A DNA stretch of 56,793 bases from Gammaproteobacteria bacterium (GCA_009937615.1 JAACFB010000021.1:1-56793), one strand, 5' to 3'. Counted from the first letter of the stretch, positions 16,604-24,997 are shown. The notes: generated by a model not told the origin, from the sequence alone. Translations and numbers: made by a program.

Positions 16604-18052
16604 ATGCGGCTCGCGAATGGCAACCTGTTGATGACTCATGGCTGGATAAACGGCGAGGAGATCAGCACCGATGAACAGTTTGCTGTCGTCAACCCGGCGA
16701 CACTCGAGACAATCGCCAACGTCAGCGACCTCGGCGCAGCGCATGCGAGGGACGCCATTTCTGCCGCGACTGCGGCATTCGACGAATGGAAACAGGTTCC
16801 GCTGCAGCAACGGGTGGACATCATTCAGCGCTGGGCCGATTTGATCGCAGAGAACGCCGATGACCTCGGCGCTATCGTGAGCTCCGAAAACGGCAAGCCA
16901 TTCCGCGAAGCGAAGGGTGAGGCACTGCAGTGCGCCGCCCTGCTGAGATGGTATGCGCCAGCCGCGCAGCGGCTGCACGGGGAAACGCTGCCCTCGTACA
17001 ATGCCAGCCAGCGAAATTATACGATCAAGCAGCCGATCGGCGTCGTCGCCTGTATTACTCCGTGGAATTTTCCGGCCGCCGCAGTGATCGTCAAAGCCGG
17101 GGCTGCGATCGTGACCGGCTGCACGACAATCATCAAGCCGTCCGACGAGACGCCGCTGATCGCGCTCGCGTTTGCGCGGCTCGGCGCCGACGCGGGCATA
17201 CCGGCCGGTGTCTTTAACGTGCTGCCGTGCAGGGACCCAACGGGCGTGGGCAACGAGCTCTGCAGCAGCGCTGACGTGCGCATGCTCTCGTTCACGGGTT
17301 CCACCAAGGTCGGCAAGCAGCTGTACGCGGCGTGTGCCGGCACCGTTAAGCGGCTTGCACTTGAGCTTGGCGGCAACGCGCCGTTTGTCGTTTTCGATGA
17401 CGCGGACCTCGACACGGCGGTCGCTGGCGCGATGGGCGCACGTTTCTATAACAGCGGCCAGATATGCGTCGGCGCCAATCGCTTCTTCGTGCAGAAGAAC
17501 ATCTACACCGGGTTCGCGGAGCGGCTCGCGGAACGGGTCAGGCAGATGAAAGCCGGTGACGGTTTCAATGAAGCGAGCGACATCGGCCCGATGATAAACC
17601 GGGCAGCAATCGACCGCCTGACTCACCTCGTGGAAAGCGCGACGTCGATGGGCGCCCGACTGCTCACAGGCGGCTCTCAAACTGAGGCATCGACACTGTT
17701 CTTCACACCCACCGTCATTGCCGATATGTCGCCCGACATGCCCGCTTACCAGACGGAGATATTCGGGCCCGTCGCCTGCCTGTACGAATTCGAAACCGAG
17801 GAAGAAGCGATAGCGCTGGCTAACGATACCCAGGCCGGCCTGTCCGCCTATGTTTATACGGCCGACCCACTCCGGCTGCTACGGTGCAGCGAGGCACTGG
17901 AAGCGGGCGTCGTGGGGGCGAACTCGACCAGCATATTCTCCAATGACCTGCCGTTCGGAGGAATCAAGCAGTCGGGCCTTGGCAGGGAGCACGGCATGCA
18001 GTGCCTCGACGAGTTCGTCGAGACGAAAAGTATCTGCATGGGGCTGCAATGA
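16604..18052 (+). CDS. NAD(P)-dependent aldehyde dehydrogenase, succinate-semialdehyde dehydrogenase-like
   Basis: Oxidises an aldehyde to a carboxylate. The oxyanion residue N155 (PWNF), general base E254 (ELGGNAP) and catalytic thiol C288 (GQIC) are all present in 482 aa, and the overall pattern is GabD-like. The ATG at 16604 follows AGGAG placed in the end of the alcohol dehydrogenase gene; an upstream open frame in the same phase only covers that gene. Its stop overlaps the start of the thymidylate-synthase-like gene (ATGA). Part of the operon alcohol dehydrogenase, aldehyde dehydrogenase, TS-like protein, then a dioxygenase. The substrate is likely the neighbour's aldehyde product. Confidence 0.9.
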   Translation: MRLANGNLLMTHGWINGEEISTDEQFAVVNPATLETIANVSDLGAAHARDAISAATAAFDEWKQVPLQQRVDIIQRWADLIAENADDLGAIVSSENGKPFREAKGEALQCAALLRWYAPAAQRLHGETLPSYNASQRNYTIKQPIGVVACITPWNFPAAAVIVKAGAAIVTGCTTIIKPSDETPLIALAFARLGADAGIPAGVFNVLPCRDPTGVGNELCSSADVRMLSFTGSTKVGKQLYAACAGTVKRLALELGGNAPFVVFDDADLDTAVAGAMGARFYNSGQICVGANRFFVQKNIYTGFAERLAERVRQMKAGDGFNEASDIGPMINRAAIDRLTHLVESATSMGARLLTGGSQTEASTLFFTPTVIADMSPDMPAYQTEIFGPVACLYEFETEEEAIALANDTQAGLSAYVYTADPLRLLRCSEALEAGVVGANSTSIFSNDLPFGGIKQSGLGREHGMQCLDEFVETKSICMGLQ

Positions 18053-18621
18053 TCATAGAAACCAGAAACTGCCGCGCGGCCTGGGCGCATATGACCGCGA
18101 TCAGCGACCGGCAGCCGGTGCGCAACTTTGTGCAGGTCCTGGATATGAGCGATTACCTCGTCGAGACCGACCTGTTCCCCGAAGCGGCGCTGATCGCGTA
18201 CAGCGATCTGAACATGGAAAAGGACATCAGCGACGAACAGAGGCAGTACATAAGTGAGCTGCGTGGCGGGGCACAGGGAAACTACAGCGAAGGCATGGCG
18301 CGCAAGATCGCGAACGTGATCGACTGCCTGACCAGTTACCCGCAGTCGAAACGCGCGGTGGTCACGATGTGCAATCAGCCCGCTCCCGATCACCGAAACG
18401 ATGCAGATGCAAAGTGTCTGCGTGAATTGCAGCTGTACCTTGATGACGAAGGGCGCCTCAGCGGCACGGCTTTTTTCCGTGCCCAGGCAGCGCAGATATT
18501 TCCCAAGAACATTCACTTCATCGGCTCGATCATGACGGAGGTTGCCGGCCGGCTGCCGCAGAAGCCCGCCCTGGGAACGCTGTTTTACCTGGCGACGATA
18601 CTCGTCTCGGACCGGGCGTAG
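18049..18621 (+). CDS. Small thymidylate synthase-fold protein
   Basis: 190 aa, translationally coupled to the aldehyde dehydrogenase (ATGA). The segment NYSEGMARKIANVIDCL...YPQSKRAVV matches the thymidylate synthase (TS) block with P-x-S-R-R-a-v-v, and KC123LRELQLYLDDEGRLSGTAFFR144...PKN154 matches the TS catalytic Cys, the G-x-L strand, the R of the R-S-x-D motif and the conserved Asn, with near-normal spacing (C to R is 21 residues, R to N is 10). But the phosphate-binding Ser and the folate-side Asp of RSxD are Ala here (R144-A-Q-A147). Canonical bacterial TS is about 264 aa and methanogen TS about 215, so this is shorter. It is probably a TS-superfamily enzyme with a changed, perhaps unphosphorylated, substrate. 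Function unknown. Confidence 0.7.
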   Translation: MIIETRNCRAAWAHMTAISDRQPVRNFVQVLDMSDYLVETDLFPEAALIAYSDLNMEKDISDEQRQYISELRGGAQGNYSEGMARKIANVIDCLTSYPQSKRAVVTMCNQPAPDHRNDADAKCLRELQLYLDDEGRLSGTAFFRAQAAQIFPKNIHFIGSIMTEVAGRLPQKPALGTLFYLATILVSDRA

Positions 18622-18674
18622 CGACGCTCGGAAAACGACGCCCTGGCTGCACGACATCCGGTTACTACTTGAGC

Positions 18675-19691
18675 ATGCATCCTGACAACGCCATTACTTC
18701 AGCAGGCCTGCCGGCCATTCCGTCGATCGACCTTGCGGCTTTCCTTGAAGGGTCGGCTGAAGCACAACGAGCTATAGCCGCGAACGTTGACGAGATCTGC
18801 CGGCGTATTGGTTTCCTGGTCATCGAAAATCACGGTGTACCTCGGAACGTCATCGACGACGCCTGGTCGACAGTCAGTGCTTTTTTCGACCTGCCGCTCG
18901 ACGAGAAGCTGAAAGCGAGGTCGCCGGACCCGACCTGCCCGCGCGGCTATTTTCCCCTCGCCGCCGAAGCACTGGCGAAGTCGCTTGGCGTGGACACCCC
19001 GCCGGACCTCAAGGAAAGCCTGGGCATCGGCCCCCGGCGCGCACCGCCCTTTGCGATGGCAGCCGAGGATCGGGAGTTTCACTACGGTCCCAATCTCTGG
19101 CCGTCCAGCCCGGCCGGGCTTCGCAAGTCGCTGACCACCTACTTCGAAGAGATGGAAACACTCGGAGCGCGCGTGCTGAGCTTGTTTGCTGCCGCCCTGA
19201 CCTTGCCTCACGACTACTTCGATCGCTTTCACACGCACCCGATGTGTGCGCTGCGCTGCATCCGGTATCCCGTCTCGGACGGCGGCCAGCTGCCGAATCA
19301 AATGGGCGCGGGGGAGCATTCCGATTACGGCAGCATCACGATATTGAAACCGGATCCTCGGGTTGCGGGCCTGGAAATCAGGCTGCCATCGGGGCAGTGG
19401 GCAGCGGCGCCGCTGGTGGAGGATGCCTTTATCGTCAATATCGGCGACATGATGGCGCGCTGGACCAATGACCGCTGGGTTTCAACGTTGCACCGGGTCG
19501 TGAGCCCGGGATTGGATGCCGGTGCGTTCGATCGGCGCCAGTCCATCGCTTTTTTCCACAACGCCAGTTACGACGCCGAGATCGAATGCATTCCTACCTG
19601 CCACGATGCGGCACAAAAGCCGAAATACGAACCGATACAGGCAGGCCACTACCTTGCAGGCCGATTCAAGTCGGCGGTAACTCCTGCGTGA
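18675..19691 (+). CDS. 2-oxoglutarate/Fe(II) dioxygenase, isopenicillin N synthase family
   Basis: Non-haem iron dioxygenase of 338 aa with a DIOX_N domain (GFLVIENHGVP) and the C-terminal double-stranded beta helix. The iron triad is H215-x-D217 (GEHSDYG) and H273 (TLHRVV); 2-oxoglutarate is held by R288-x-S290. The size and order resemble thymine-7-hydroxylase and plant-type 2-OG oxygenases. The ATG at 18675 is two codons after a TTG in the same frame. It lies 53 bp after the TS-like gene and is probably the last member of that operon. A methyl or hydroxymethyl oxidation ahead of the two dehydrogenases is a reasonable but unproven role. Confidence 0.85.
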   Translation: MHPDNAITSAGLPAIPSIDLAAFLEGSAEAQRAIAANVDEICRRIGFLVIENHGVPRNVIDDAWSTVSAFFDLPLDEKLKARSPDPTCPRGYFPLAAEALAKSLGVDTPPDLKESLGIGPRRAPPFAMAAEDREFHYGPNLWPSSPAGLRKSLTTYFEEMETLGARVLSLFAAALTLPHDYFDRFHTHPMCALRCIRYPVSDGGQLPNQMGAGEHSDYGSITILKPDPRVAGLEIRLPSGQWAAAPLVEDAFIVNIGDMMARWTNDRWVSTLHRVVSPGLDAGAFDRRQSIAFFHNASYDAEIECIPTCHDAAQKPKYEPIQAGHYLAGRFKSAVTPA

Positions 19692-19773
19692 TCAGCGATG
19701 GCCTTTTTACAGACGTACTGTCTGCATGCCGCGAGGTACGCGGTACTTTGTGCCTGGCAAACCCGCCTGACGG

Positions 19774-20154
19774 TTATTCCAGCGACTCGTAGCACTCCGG
19801 AGTAAACCGCGGCAGACACATGCATTGAAATACGAGATCTTCGTCGCCTTCGTTGCTGATCCGCTGCGACGCTCCCGCGGGAATCGCGACGACATCGCCG
19901 GGACCCACGGCATGACCGTCAGCGCCGGCAATCTCCACAAGCCCGGTGCCGCGAACCATGATGTACCACTCGTCGACAGAGAGTGCATGCAGTTCAGTCG
20001 TGATGCCCGGCTCGACCCTTGCCTCGGCCAGCGAATACTCCGGCACCCTCGGCGTGTTCACGATTTCGCGAATAAAACATCGCTCGGAAGTCCATTGTTC
20101 CTCCCGGCTGTCGGCCTTGATCACAAGTTCATCCATTTCGGGACTCGTATTCAT
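19774..20154 (-). CDS. Small single-domain cupin protein
   Basis: 126 aa, one cupin beta-barrel. Cupin motif 1 is seen around VEPGITTELHALSVDEWYIMVRGTG and motif 2 around PGDVVAIPAGASQRISN. The first motif keeps one His (LHAL) and the usual Glu (DEWY), while the motif 2 His is replaced by Ser/Gln, so metal binding is uncertain. ATG 20154 is preferred to a TTG two codons upstream. It lies 15 bp downstream of the nucleoside phosphorylase gene on the same strand and is presumably co-transcribed. It may be a sugar isomerase, dioxygenase or simply a sensor; the sequence does not decide. Confidence 0.75.
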   Translation of the reverse strand: MNTSPEMDELVIKADSREEQWTSERCFIREIVNTPRVPEYSLAEARVEPGITTELHALSVDEWYIMVRGTGLVEIAGADGHAVGPGDVVAIPAGASQRISNEGDEDLVFQCMCLPRFTPECYESLE

Positions 20155-20169
20155 TGTCAAACTTAGCGA

Positions 20170-21099
20170 TTAGCTGTCTGCACGGACGTCATTCAGCTCG
20201 CACATGGCATCGAGCGCAATGCTGATAGCGCTGTCCACGCTGGCCGCATAATCAAGAATGGCGGTGCTCGCCGATGGCTTGCTGATAATCGGACAGATGG
20301 TACCCACCGGACATCCGAGATAGCCGGCAACGTGAAACAGCAGGCTTGACTCCATCTCCATGTTGACGACCCTGTGCTCCCGGGCCTGCAGTGCCGACAG
20401 CCGCGTCTTGATAGACGGAACCGTGTTCGCGAGACCCTCTATGTACCGGCCGGAAGGGCCATAAAACCCGGGTGTCGCCGCGGTAATACCGCTGACGTAA
20501 GCGACCTTTCGGGCAGCCGCGCAATTAATCAGCGCTGCGGCTACGTGCGGCGACGCCTTGGACGCATAGGGAATGATTTTCTCCCTGAACCTGGCCCCTG
20601 CCGGCGTGGCATTCACGAGGATCTCGAAAGCCTGTTTTTCGATATCGCTGACTACCTCATCCGCTGCCGGATGATCGTAGTACATGCCGGCGTTGTCGAG
20701 GCCGAGGCCATAGGTCGATACCGCCATTGTTCCGGGTTCGATGTCGTCCTGGACCCCCGCTGAGGTACCGACGCGGATAAATTTCAGCGGCGCGCTTCCC
20801 GCCTGAAACTCGCTCGTCTCGAAGTCGAAAGCGTGCACGGCATGCGCTTCGACCAGCGCGATCTCGACGTTGTCGACGCCGATACCGGTGCCGATAACGG
20901 ATACCGGCATGCCGTGATAGGTGCCCGTAACGGTGACGTATTCCCGGTTTCGCACCTCGGCCAGCACGCTGTCGAATCGTTCCGAGATCCGAACTGCCCG
21001 AGCGGGATCGCCGGCCAGGAAGACATTGCCTGCGAGCTGCCCCTTGGCCAGGCCCAAATGGAGGACCTTGCCGTCTTTGATGACGATCTCTGAAACCAT
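20170..21099 (-). CDS. Nucleoside phosphorylase, uridine phosphorylase-like
   Basis: Phosphorolysis of a nucleoside to base and (deoxy)ribose-1-phosphate. PNP/UDP family motifs: phosphate loop LAGDPARAVRI, TGIGVDNVEIALVEA, FIRVGTSAGVQDDIEPGT, and the ribose-binding VVNMEMESS. 309 aa is longer than E. coli Udp (about 253) owing to an insertion around 170-215 (YYDHPAADEVV and following), like the larger UP variants. The start at 21099 has AGGA 6 nt upstream and a TATAAT box about 45 bp upstream. Divergent from the PfkB-glycosylase fusion, so the two may share regulation. The exact nucleoside is unknown. Confidence 0.85.
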   Translation of the reverse strand: MVSEIVIKDGKVLHLGLAKGQLAGNVFLAGDPARAVRISERFDSVLAEVRNREYVTVTGTYHGMPVSVIGTGIGVDNVEIALVEAHAVHAFDFETSEFQAGSAPLKFIRVGTSAGVQDDIEPGTMAVSTYGLGLDNAGMYYDHPAADEVVSDIEKQAFEILVNATPAGARFREKIIPYASKASPHVAAALINCAAARKVAYVSGITAATPGFYGPSGRYIEGLANTVPSIKTRLSALQAREHRVVNMEMESSLLFHVAGYLGCPVGTICPIISKPSASTAILDYAASVDSAISIALDAMCELNDVRADS

Positions 21100-21142
21100 A
21101 GATTCCTGCACCCGGCGAATGAGATTACTGTTAGCGTTCGTT

Positions 21143-21148
21143 ATTATA
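21143..21148 (-). promoter_or_regulatory. -10 box (TATAAT) for the nucleoside phosphorylase gene
   Basis: A perfect TATAAT on the minus strand, placed so that transcription would begin about 37 bases before the ATG at 21099. No convincing -35 hexamer lies 16-18 bp upstream, so an activator or a weak promoter is likely. On the other strand a TATACT at 21145-21150 overlaps it and could serve the divergent kinase gene. Confidence 0.4.
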
Positions 21149-21254
21149 CTTGGACTCCGAACGCCATTACGAAGATCAACACGCATGGTTCGCTATCCTT
21201 CCAAACGGGACGCTGCGCCCCGGCGCAATCGATTGCCCGTGCTGCCGTAATTCA

Positions 21255-23036
21255 GTGACTCACGTTCGGATACTCATAGTCGGCGGCGCATCGCTGGATA
21301 CTCTCGACGGCAGTGATCAGCTGGTTCCGGGTGGCGCGGGCATGTACACGGCCATGGCAGCCCGGCGTTGCGGTGCGTCGGTTACCCTTTTTGCGCCTCG
21401 ACCGGAACCCGTTCCTGATGCCCTGCAGCCCGTTGCCGATAGCCTCGAGTGGCTCGGACCGTCGATACAGCCGACCGAGCTGGCGCACTTCGAAATCACC
21501 TACAGCGAGGGCCGCGCGAATTATGTACGCGCCGACTTCGGCGCGGAGGAGTCGCTCGCGCCGCAGGACCTGCCCGACGACCTGTCCGGATTCGACTGCG
21601 TTCATCTGATACCCCTGGGCAATATCGGCCAGCAGCTCGACTTCATGCATGCATGCCGGGATCGCGGCGCGCGATTAATCTCTGCGGGAACGGCATTCGA
21701 TCTCATTGACGAACAGCCAGGCAGTGCAGCCGCCATTTTGGACGGTGCCGACCTGTTCTTTATGAACGAAGAAGAGGCCGTGCGTCTGTTCGGCTCGATG
21801 GCGGCCGTCCACTCCAGGCCCGGGCAAACACTTTTTGTTACCCGCGGACCCGATGGCGCGACTGTCATACAGGGCCAGCTTGCCACGCACCTGGCCGGCG
21901 TTGCCGTGAACGTCCTGGATCCGACCGGCGCCGGCGATACCTTCTGCGGTGCAGCGCTCGTCGGCGTGGCTTCCGGCCGGCATCCGGTCATCGCGGCCCG
22001 CGAGGCTATGCCGCTTGCGGCGCGGATGACCGAGGAAGTCGGCGCCGGGCTGTTACTTCGCGAATCACTGCCGCCGAAAGAAATTTCGGGCGGGCGCGTA
22101 GCCGTGAACCCGGGACAGGTCCGCAAGATCGCGGATTTGATCGCCGACGCAGCGGACATCGAGCCGTTTTCATTCATGGGCCCCGACCTGCCCGCGCGCG
22201 ATCATCCGGCGGCGCTTGACTACTTCTTTGCCTCGACCCTGCAGCAGTTCGGCTTCTGGGCGGCCAAAAACGGCCGATACGATCGTCCGCTCGTCGCAAC
22301 CATTGACCGGGAAGAGCGCAAGGGTGCGTTTTATCTTTTCCGCGCGTACCTCCGCTGGCTAATGGACGACCCGGAGATGCTCACGCCGGAGCGCCAGGCC
22401 GAGCTGTCAAAGGCGGACATGCTGGCGGTGCTGCGCGCCGACGATGGCACGGACCCGATGCCGGCCCTCGACATGCACCTCGAACTCGGCCGCCAGTATG
22501 GGCGCGATATGTTGGCGCTCGGCCTCGCGCCGCGGACCATTGTCGAACAGGCCAATGCATCCGCTTCGCCACTAAGGACGCTGTTTCAGATCCTTGATCA
22601 TGTCGGCGGTTACAAGGAAGACCCGCTGCGCAAGAAATCCGGGCTGCTGGCCATGATCCTGCAGCAGCGGCCGGAGGGATTTCTCTCCGCTGGCAAGGAA
22701 CAGATACCACCTGTCGTTGACTATCACGTGATGCGCTCATGCCTGCGCATCGGTCTTGTCGAGGTTGCCGACAGCGAGCTTGGCGGCAAGCTCGTCCGAC
22801 GCGAGTTGTTATCTGATGCCGAGGAATGGTCAGTGCGGGAGGCCGCACACAAAGCCGTCGAACAGGTCGTCGCACAATCCGGGAAGAGCATGGGCGCAGT
22901 GGATTGGTTCTTTTTCCAGGCGCGCAGGCGCTGTCCCGAAATGAGCGCGCCGCGCTGTGATTCTTGCGCGGTCGATCCGGCCTGCGCGCATCGAAAAGAG
23001 CTGTTCCAGCCCGTGCACCGCACGAGCTTCTATTAA
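21255..23036 (+). CDS. PfkB-family kinase fused to a queuosine-salvage (Qng1)/HhH-GPD-like glycosylase domain
   Basis: 593 aa from the GTG at 21255 (a TTG 35 codons upstream is possible; the start has a weak ribosome site). Residues about 1-270 are a ribokinase/PfkB domain: VPGGAGMYTAMAARR, then DPTGAGDTFCGA with catalytic base D228. Residues about 300-593 are a helical domain with the order of DUF2419/Qng1 proteins (FGFW, then FRAYLRWL, a P-x-L-x8-G-x2-Y stretch, KSGLLAM) and a VVDYHVMR motif that recalls both Qng1 ADYR and the catalytic VDTHV of endonuclease III. It ends in a four-cysteine loop C560-x7-C568-x2-C571-x5-C577 like the [4Fe-4S] loop of EndoIII. Predicted: phosphorylate a nucleoside at 5', then cleave its base. 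The substrate could be queuosine or another modified nucleoside. Confidence 0.72.
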   Translation: MTHVRILIVGGASLDTLDGSDQLVPGGAGMYTAMAARRCGASVTLFAPRPEPVPDALQPVADSLEWLGPSIQPTELAHFEITYSEGRANYVRADFGAEESLAPQDLPDDLSGFDCVHLIPLGNIGQQLDFMHACRDRGARLISAGTAFDLIDEQPGSAAAILDGADLFFMNEEEAVRLFGSMAAVHSRPGQTLFVTRGPDGATVIQGQLATHLAGVAVNVLDPTGAGDTFCGAALVGVASGRHPVIAAREAMPLAARMTEEVGAGLLLRESLPPKEISGGRVAVNPGQVRKIADLIADAADIEPFSFMGPDLPARDHPAALDYFFASTLQQFGFWAAKNGRYDRPLVATIDREERKGAFYLFRAYLRWLMDDPEMLTPERQAELSKADMLAVLRADDGTDPMPALDMHLELGRQYGRDMLALGLAPRTIVEQANASASPLRTLFQILDHVGGYKEDPLRKKSGLLAMILQQRPEGFLSAGKEQIPPVVDYHVMRSCLRIGLVEVADSELGGKLVRRELLSDAEEWSVREAAHKAVEQVVAQSGKSMGAVDWFFFQARRRCPEMSAPRCDSCAVDPACAHRKELFQPVHRTSFY

Positions 23037-23179
23037 TAACCGTAAGCCGTAATAACTTTGCGATAGAATTTCTGGCATTGTCGGCTAAACGAGCTTGCGT
23101 ACGCTGCCGGTAAAAGCGTCTTCAAATAACAATAAAGCGAGACGTGCTTGATAAAACAACAAGTCTGGGGAACAACAAC

Positions 23180-24997
23180 ATGAATGTCAGCCTGGCCAAA
23201 CGAGTAAACCGGTTATTCATATTCAAGAGGGCCTTGCCGGTCACTCTTGCCGCACTGATTGCATTGCCGCTTGCCGAAGTTAACGCGCAACAGGTCACGA
23301 TCTTGCGCGGCGGCACGCTGATCGACGTGACCGGCTCGTCACCTCCGGCCCAAACAAACGTCGTGATCGAGGGCAACCGGATCGTATCGATTGGCGCCGA
23401 CGCAGGGCCTTCCGGTGCGAAAGTTATTGATGTCGCGGGCAAATACATCGTTCCGGGCCTGTGGGACAAGCACCTGCATTACAAGGACTGGTTCGGCGAG
23501 ATGCTCATCACCAATGGCGTAACCTCGGCCTTCGTTCAGTCGGGCGGCGGCCAGACATGGCTTCATGCGCAGAACGAAGGTGTCCACAAGGGCAAAATAC
23601 TCGGCCCGCGCATGTTCTTTCGCGAACGCTCATTCGATGTATTCGACAGCGTCAGTGAAGCAAGAGAGGCCGCAAAGAAAGCAATAACCGAGCTGAAGCC
23701 CTCCTTCATCAAGGCCTATACGGGGCTTACGCCAGAGCAACTCAAGGCGGTGGCCGAGGAAGGTCACCGCGCCGGGCTGCACGTCGAGGGGCACCTCGGG
23801 ATAAGCGCGATTGATGCAATCAATGCCGGCATCGACGGCCTGACACACGCTTCGGGCATCGCGCTCTCCGTGCTCCGCAAGGAGGACCTGGAGCGAGTGC
23901 CGGACATGCGCGTGATCGACACGGGGCGGCGGCGCGTCATCTGGCCCGAGATCGATACCTGGGATGAATCCAAGGTCGGGAGTCCCAACCCTGACCTGAC
24001 CGAGTACTGGCTGTTCCTCGAGGATCCGCGGCGGCTCATGATGTTCGGCATGATGGACCGCGAGCTCGCCCAGGAACTCATTGACCTGATGATCCGCGAG
24101 GACGTCTTTATCGAGTCCTGTCTCGTCTACGTGTTTCGGCACGTGCTCGACCGTCTCGACGAATATCGCATGGAAGACCATTTGCTGCTCAACGATCCGC
24201 AGCTTGCCTACATACCCGAGCGAATCCGCGTCAACGTTCTCGATTACACGCTGCTCGACAAGATGACTGACGACGAAATCGCGCTGATGACGAAGGGCTA
24301 CCGAAACTTCCAGTGGTTCACCAAGACTTTCGTGGACGCAGGCGGAAAGTTGCTGGTCGGCCCGGATACCACGTCTCTTAATCACGCCACGATGCTGCCC
24401 GGCATCGCCACGAGACGCGAGATGCAGCTTCTCGTCGACGCCGGTTTGACGCCGTTGCAGGCCATCCAGGCCGCTACGATCTGGCCGGCGAAGACACTCG
24501 GCAAGTTTGATGACCTCGGTTCTGTCGAAGAGGGCAAACTGGCGGACCTGCTGGTCCTGGCGCGCAATCCGCTGGACGATATCACGGCGTTCCAGGATAT
24601 CGAGATGGTGATGCAGGATGGCCGGGTTCTCAGGACCGGCTACCACCATAATTACGCCAATCCGATTCCCTGGCCGCCCGGCGGACAGATCGAATACGAC
24701 GGCTTCGGTCCGGTCAGCGAAATACCGGCGATCATCTCGTCGATCTCTCCCGCGATCGTGGCCGAGGGCGGTGGAGACTTGACGCTGAGCGTGAGAGGCG
24801 GTCCTTTCCTGTCCACTTCAACGATCGAGTTCGGTGACGTTCGCCTCGAGACCGAGCTTGTCAGTGCCGACGAGGTCCGGGCCACGATACCGGCGCGACT
24901 CGCGCAAAACGTGGGCAGTTATCCGGTCACGATCGTTCATCGTCCTCCGGGTGCGGGAAAAACCAACACGAAGTACTTCATCGTCAAGTTCAGGTAG
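23180..24997 (+). CDS. Exported amidohydrolase with C-terminal IPT/TIG-like domain
   Basis: Imidazolonepropionase/prolidase-like amidohydrolase, secreted. 605 aa from ATG 23180, which has GGGGA 8 nt upstream. A long signal segment (hydrophobic core about 20-36, ending VNAQ) precedes the beta-sandwich (LRGGTLIDVTG, PGLWDKHLHYKD with the H-x-H metal pair), FIKAYTG carries the bridging Lys, HVEGHLG and LTHAS supply His ligands and VGPDT the catalytic Asp. Residues about 518-605 (ISSISPAIVAEGG...YPVTIVHRPPG) form an Ig-like IPT/TIG module, not usual in this family. Substrates of relatives are dipeptides and cyclic amides. It begins 143 bp after the kinase fusion and may have its own promoter. Confidence 0.83.
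   Translation: MNVSLAKRVNRLFIFKRALPVTLAALIALPLAEVNAQQVTILRGGTLIDVTGSSPPAQTNVVIEGNRIVSIGADAGPSGAKVIDVAGKYIVPGLWDKHLHYKDWFGEMLITNGVTSAFVQSGGGQTWLHAQNEGVHKGKILGPRMFFRERSFDVFDSVSEAREAAKKAITELKPSFIKAYTGLTPEQLKAVAEEGHRAGLHVEGHLGISAIDAINAGIDGLTHASGIALSVLRKEDLERVPDMRVIDTGRRRVIWPEIDTWDESKVGSPNPDLTEYWLFLEDPRRLMMFGMMDRELAQELIDLMIREDVFIESCLVYVFRHVLDRLDEYRMEDHLLLNDPQLAYIPERIRVNVLDYTLLDKMTDDEIALMTKGYRNFQWFTKTFVDAGGKLLVGPDTTSLNHATMLPGIATRREMQLLVDAGLTPLQAIQAATIWPAKTLGKFDDLGSVEEGKLADLLVLARNPLDDITAFQDIEMVMQDGRVLRTGYHHNYANPIPWPPGGQIEYDGFGPVSEIPAIISSISPAIVAEGGGDLTLSVRGGPFLSTSTIEFGDVRLETELVSADEVRATIPARLAQNVGSYPVTIVHRPPGAGKTNTKYFIVKFR

Noticed and set aside
16250-17680. A 476-codon minus-strand open frame opposite the alcohol and aldehyde dehydrogenase genes
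   Set aside because: It covers two clearly coding genes on the other strand and shows no family motif; a composition shadow.
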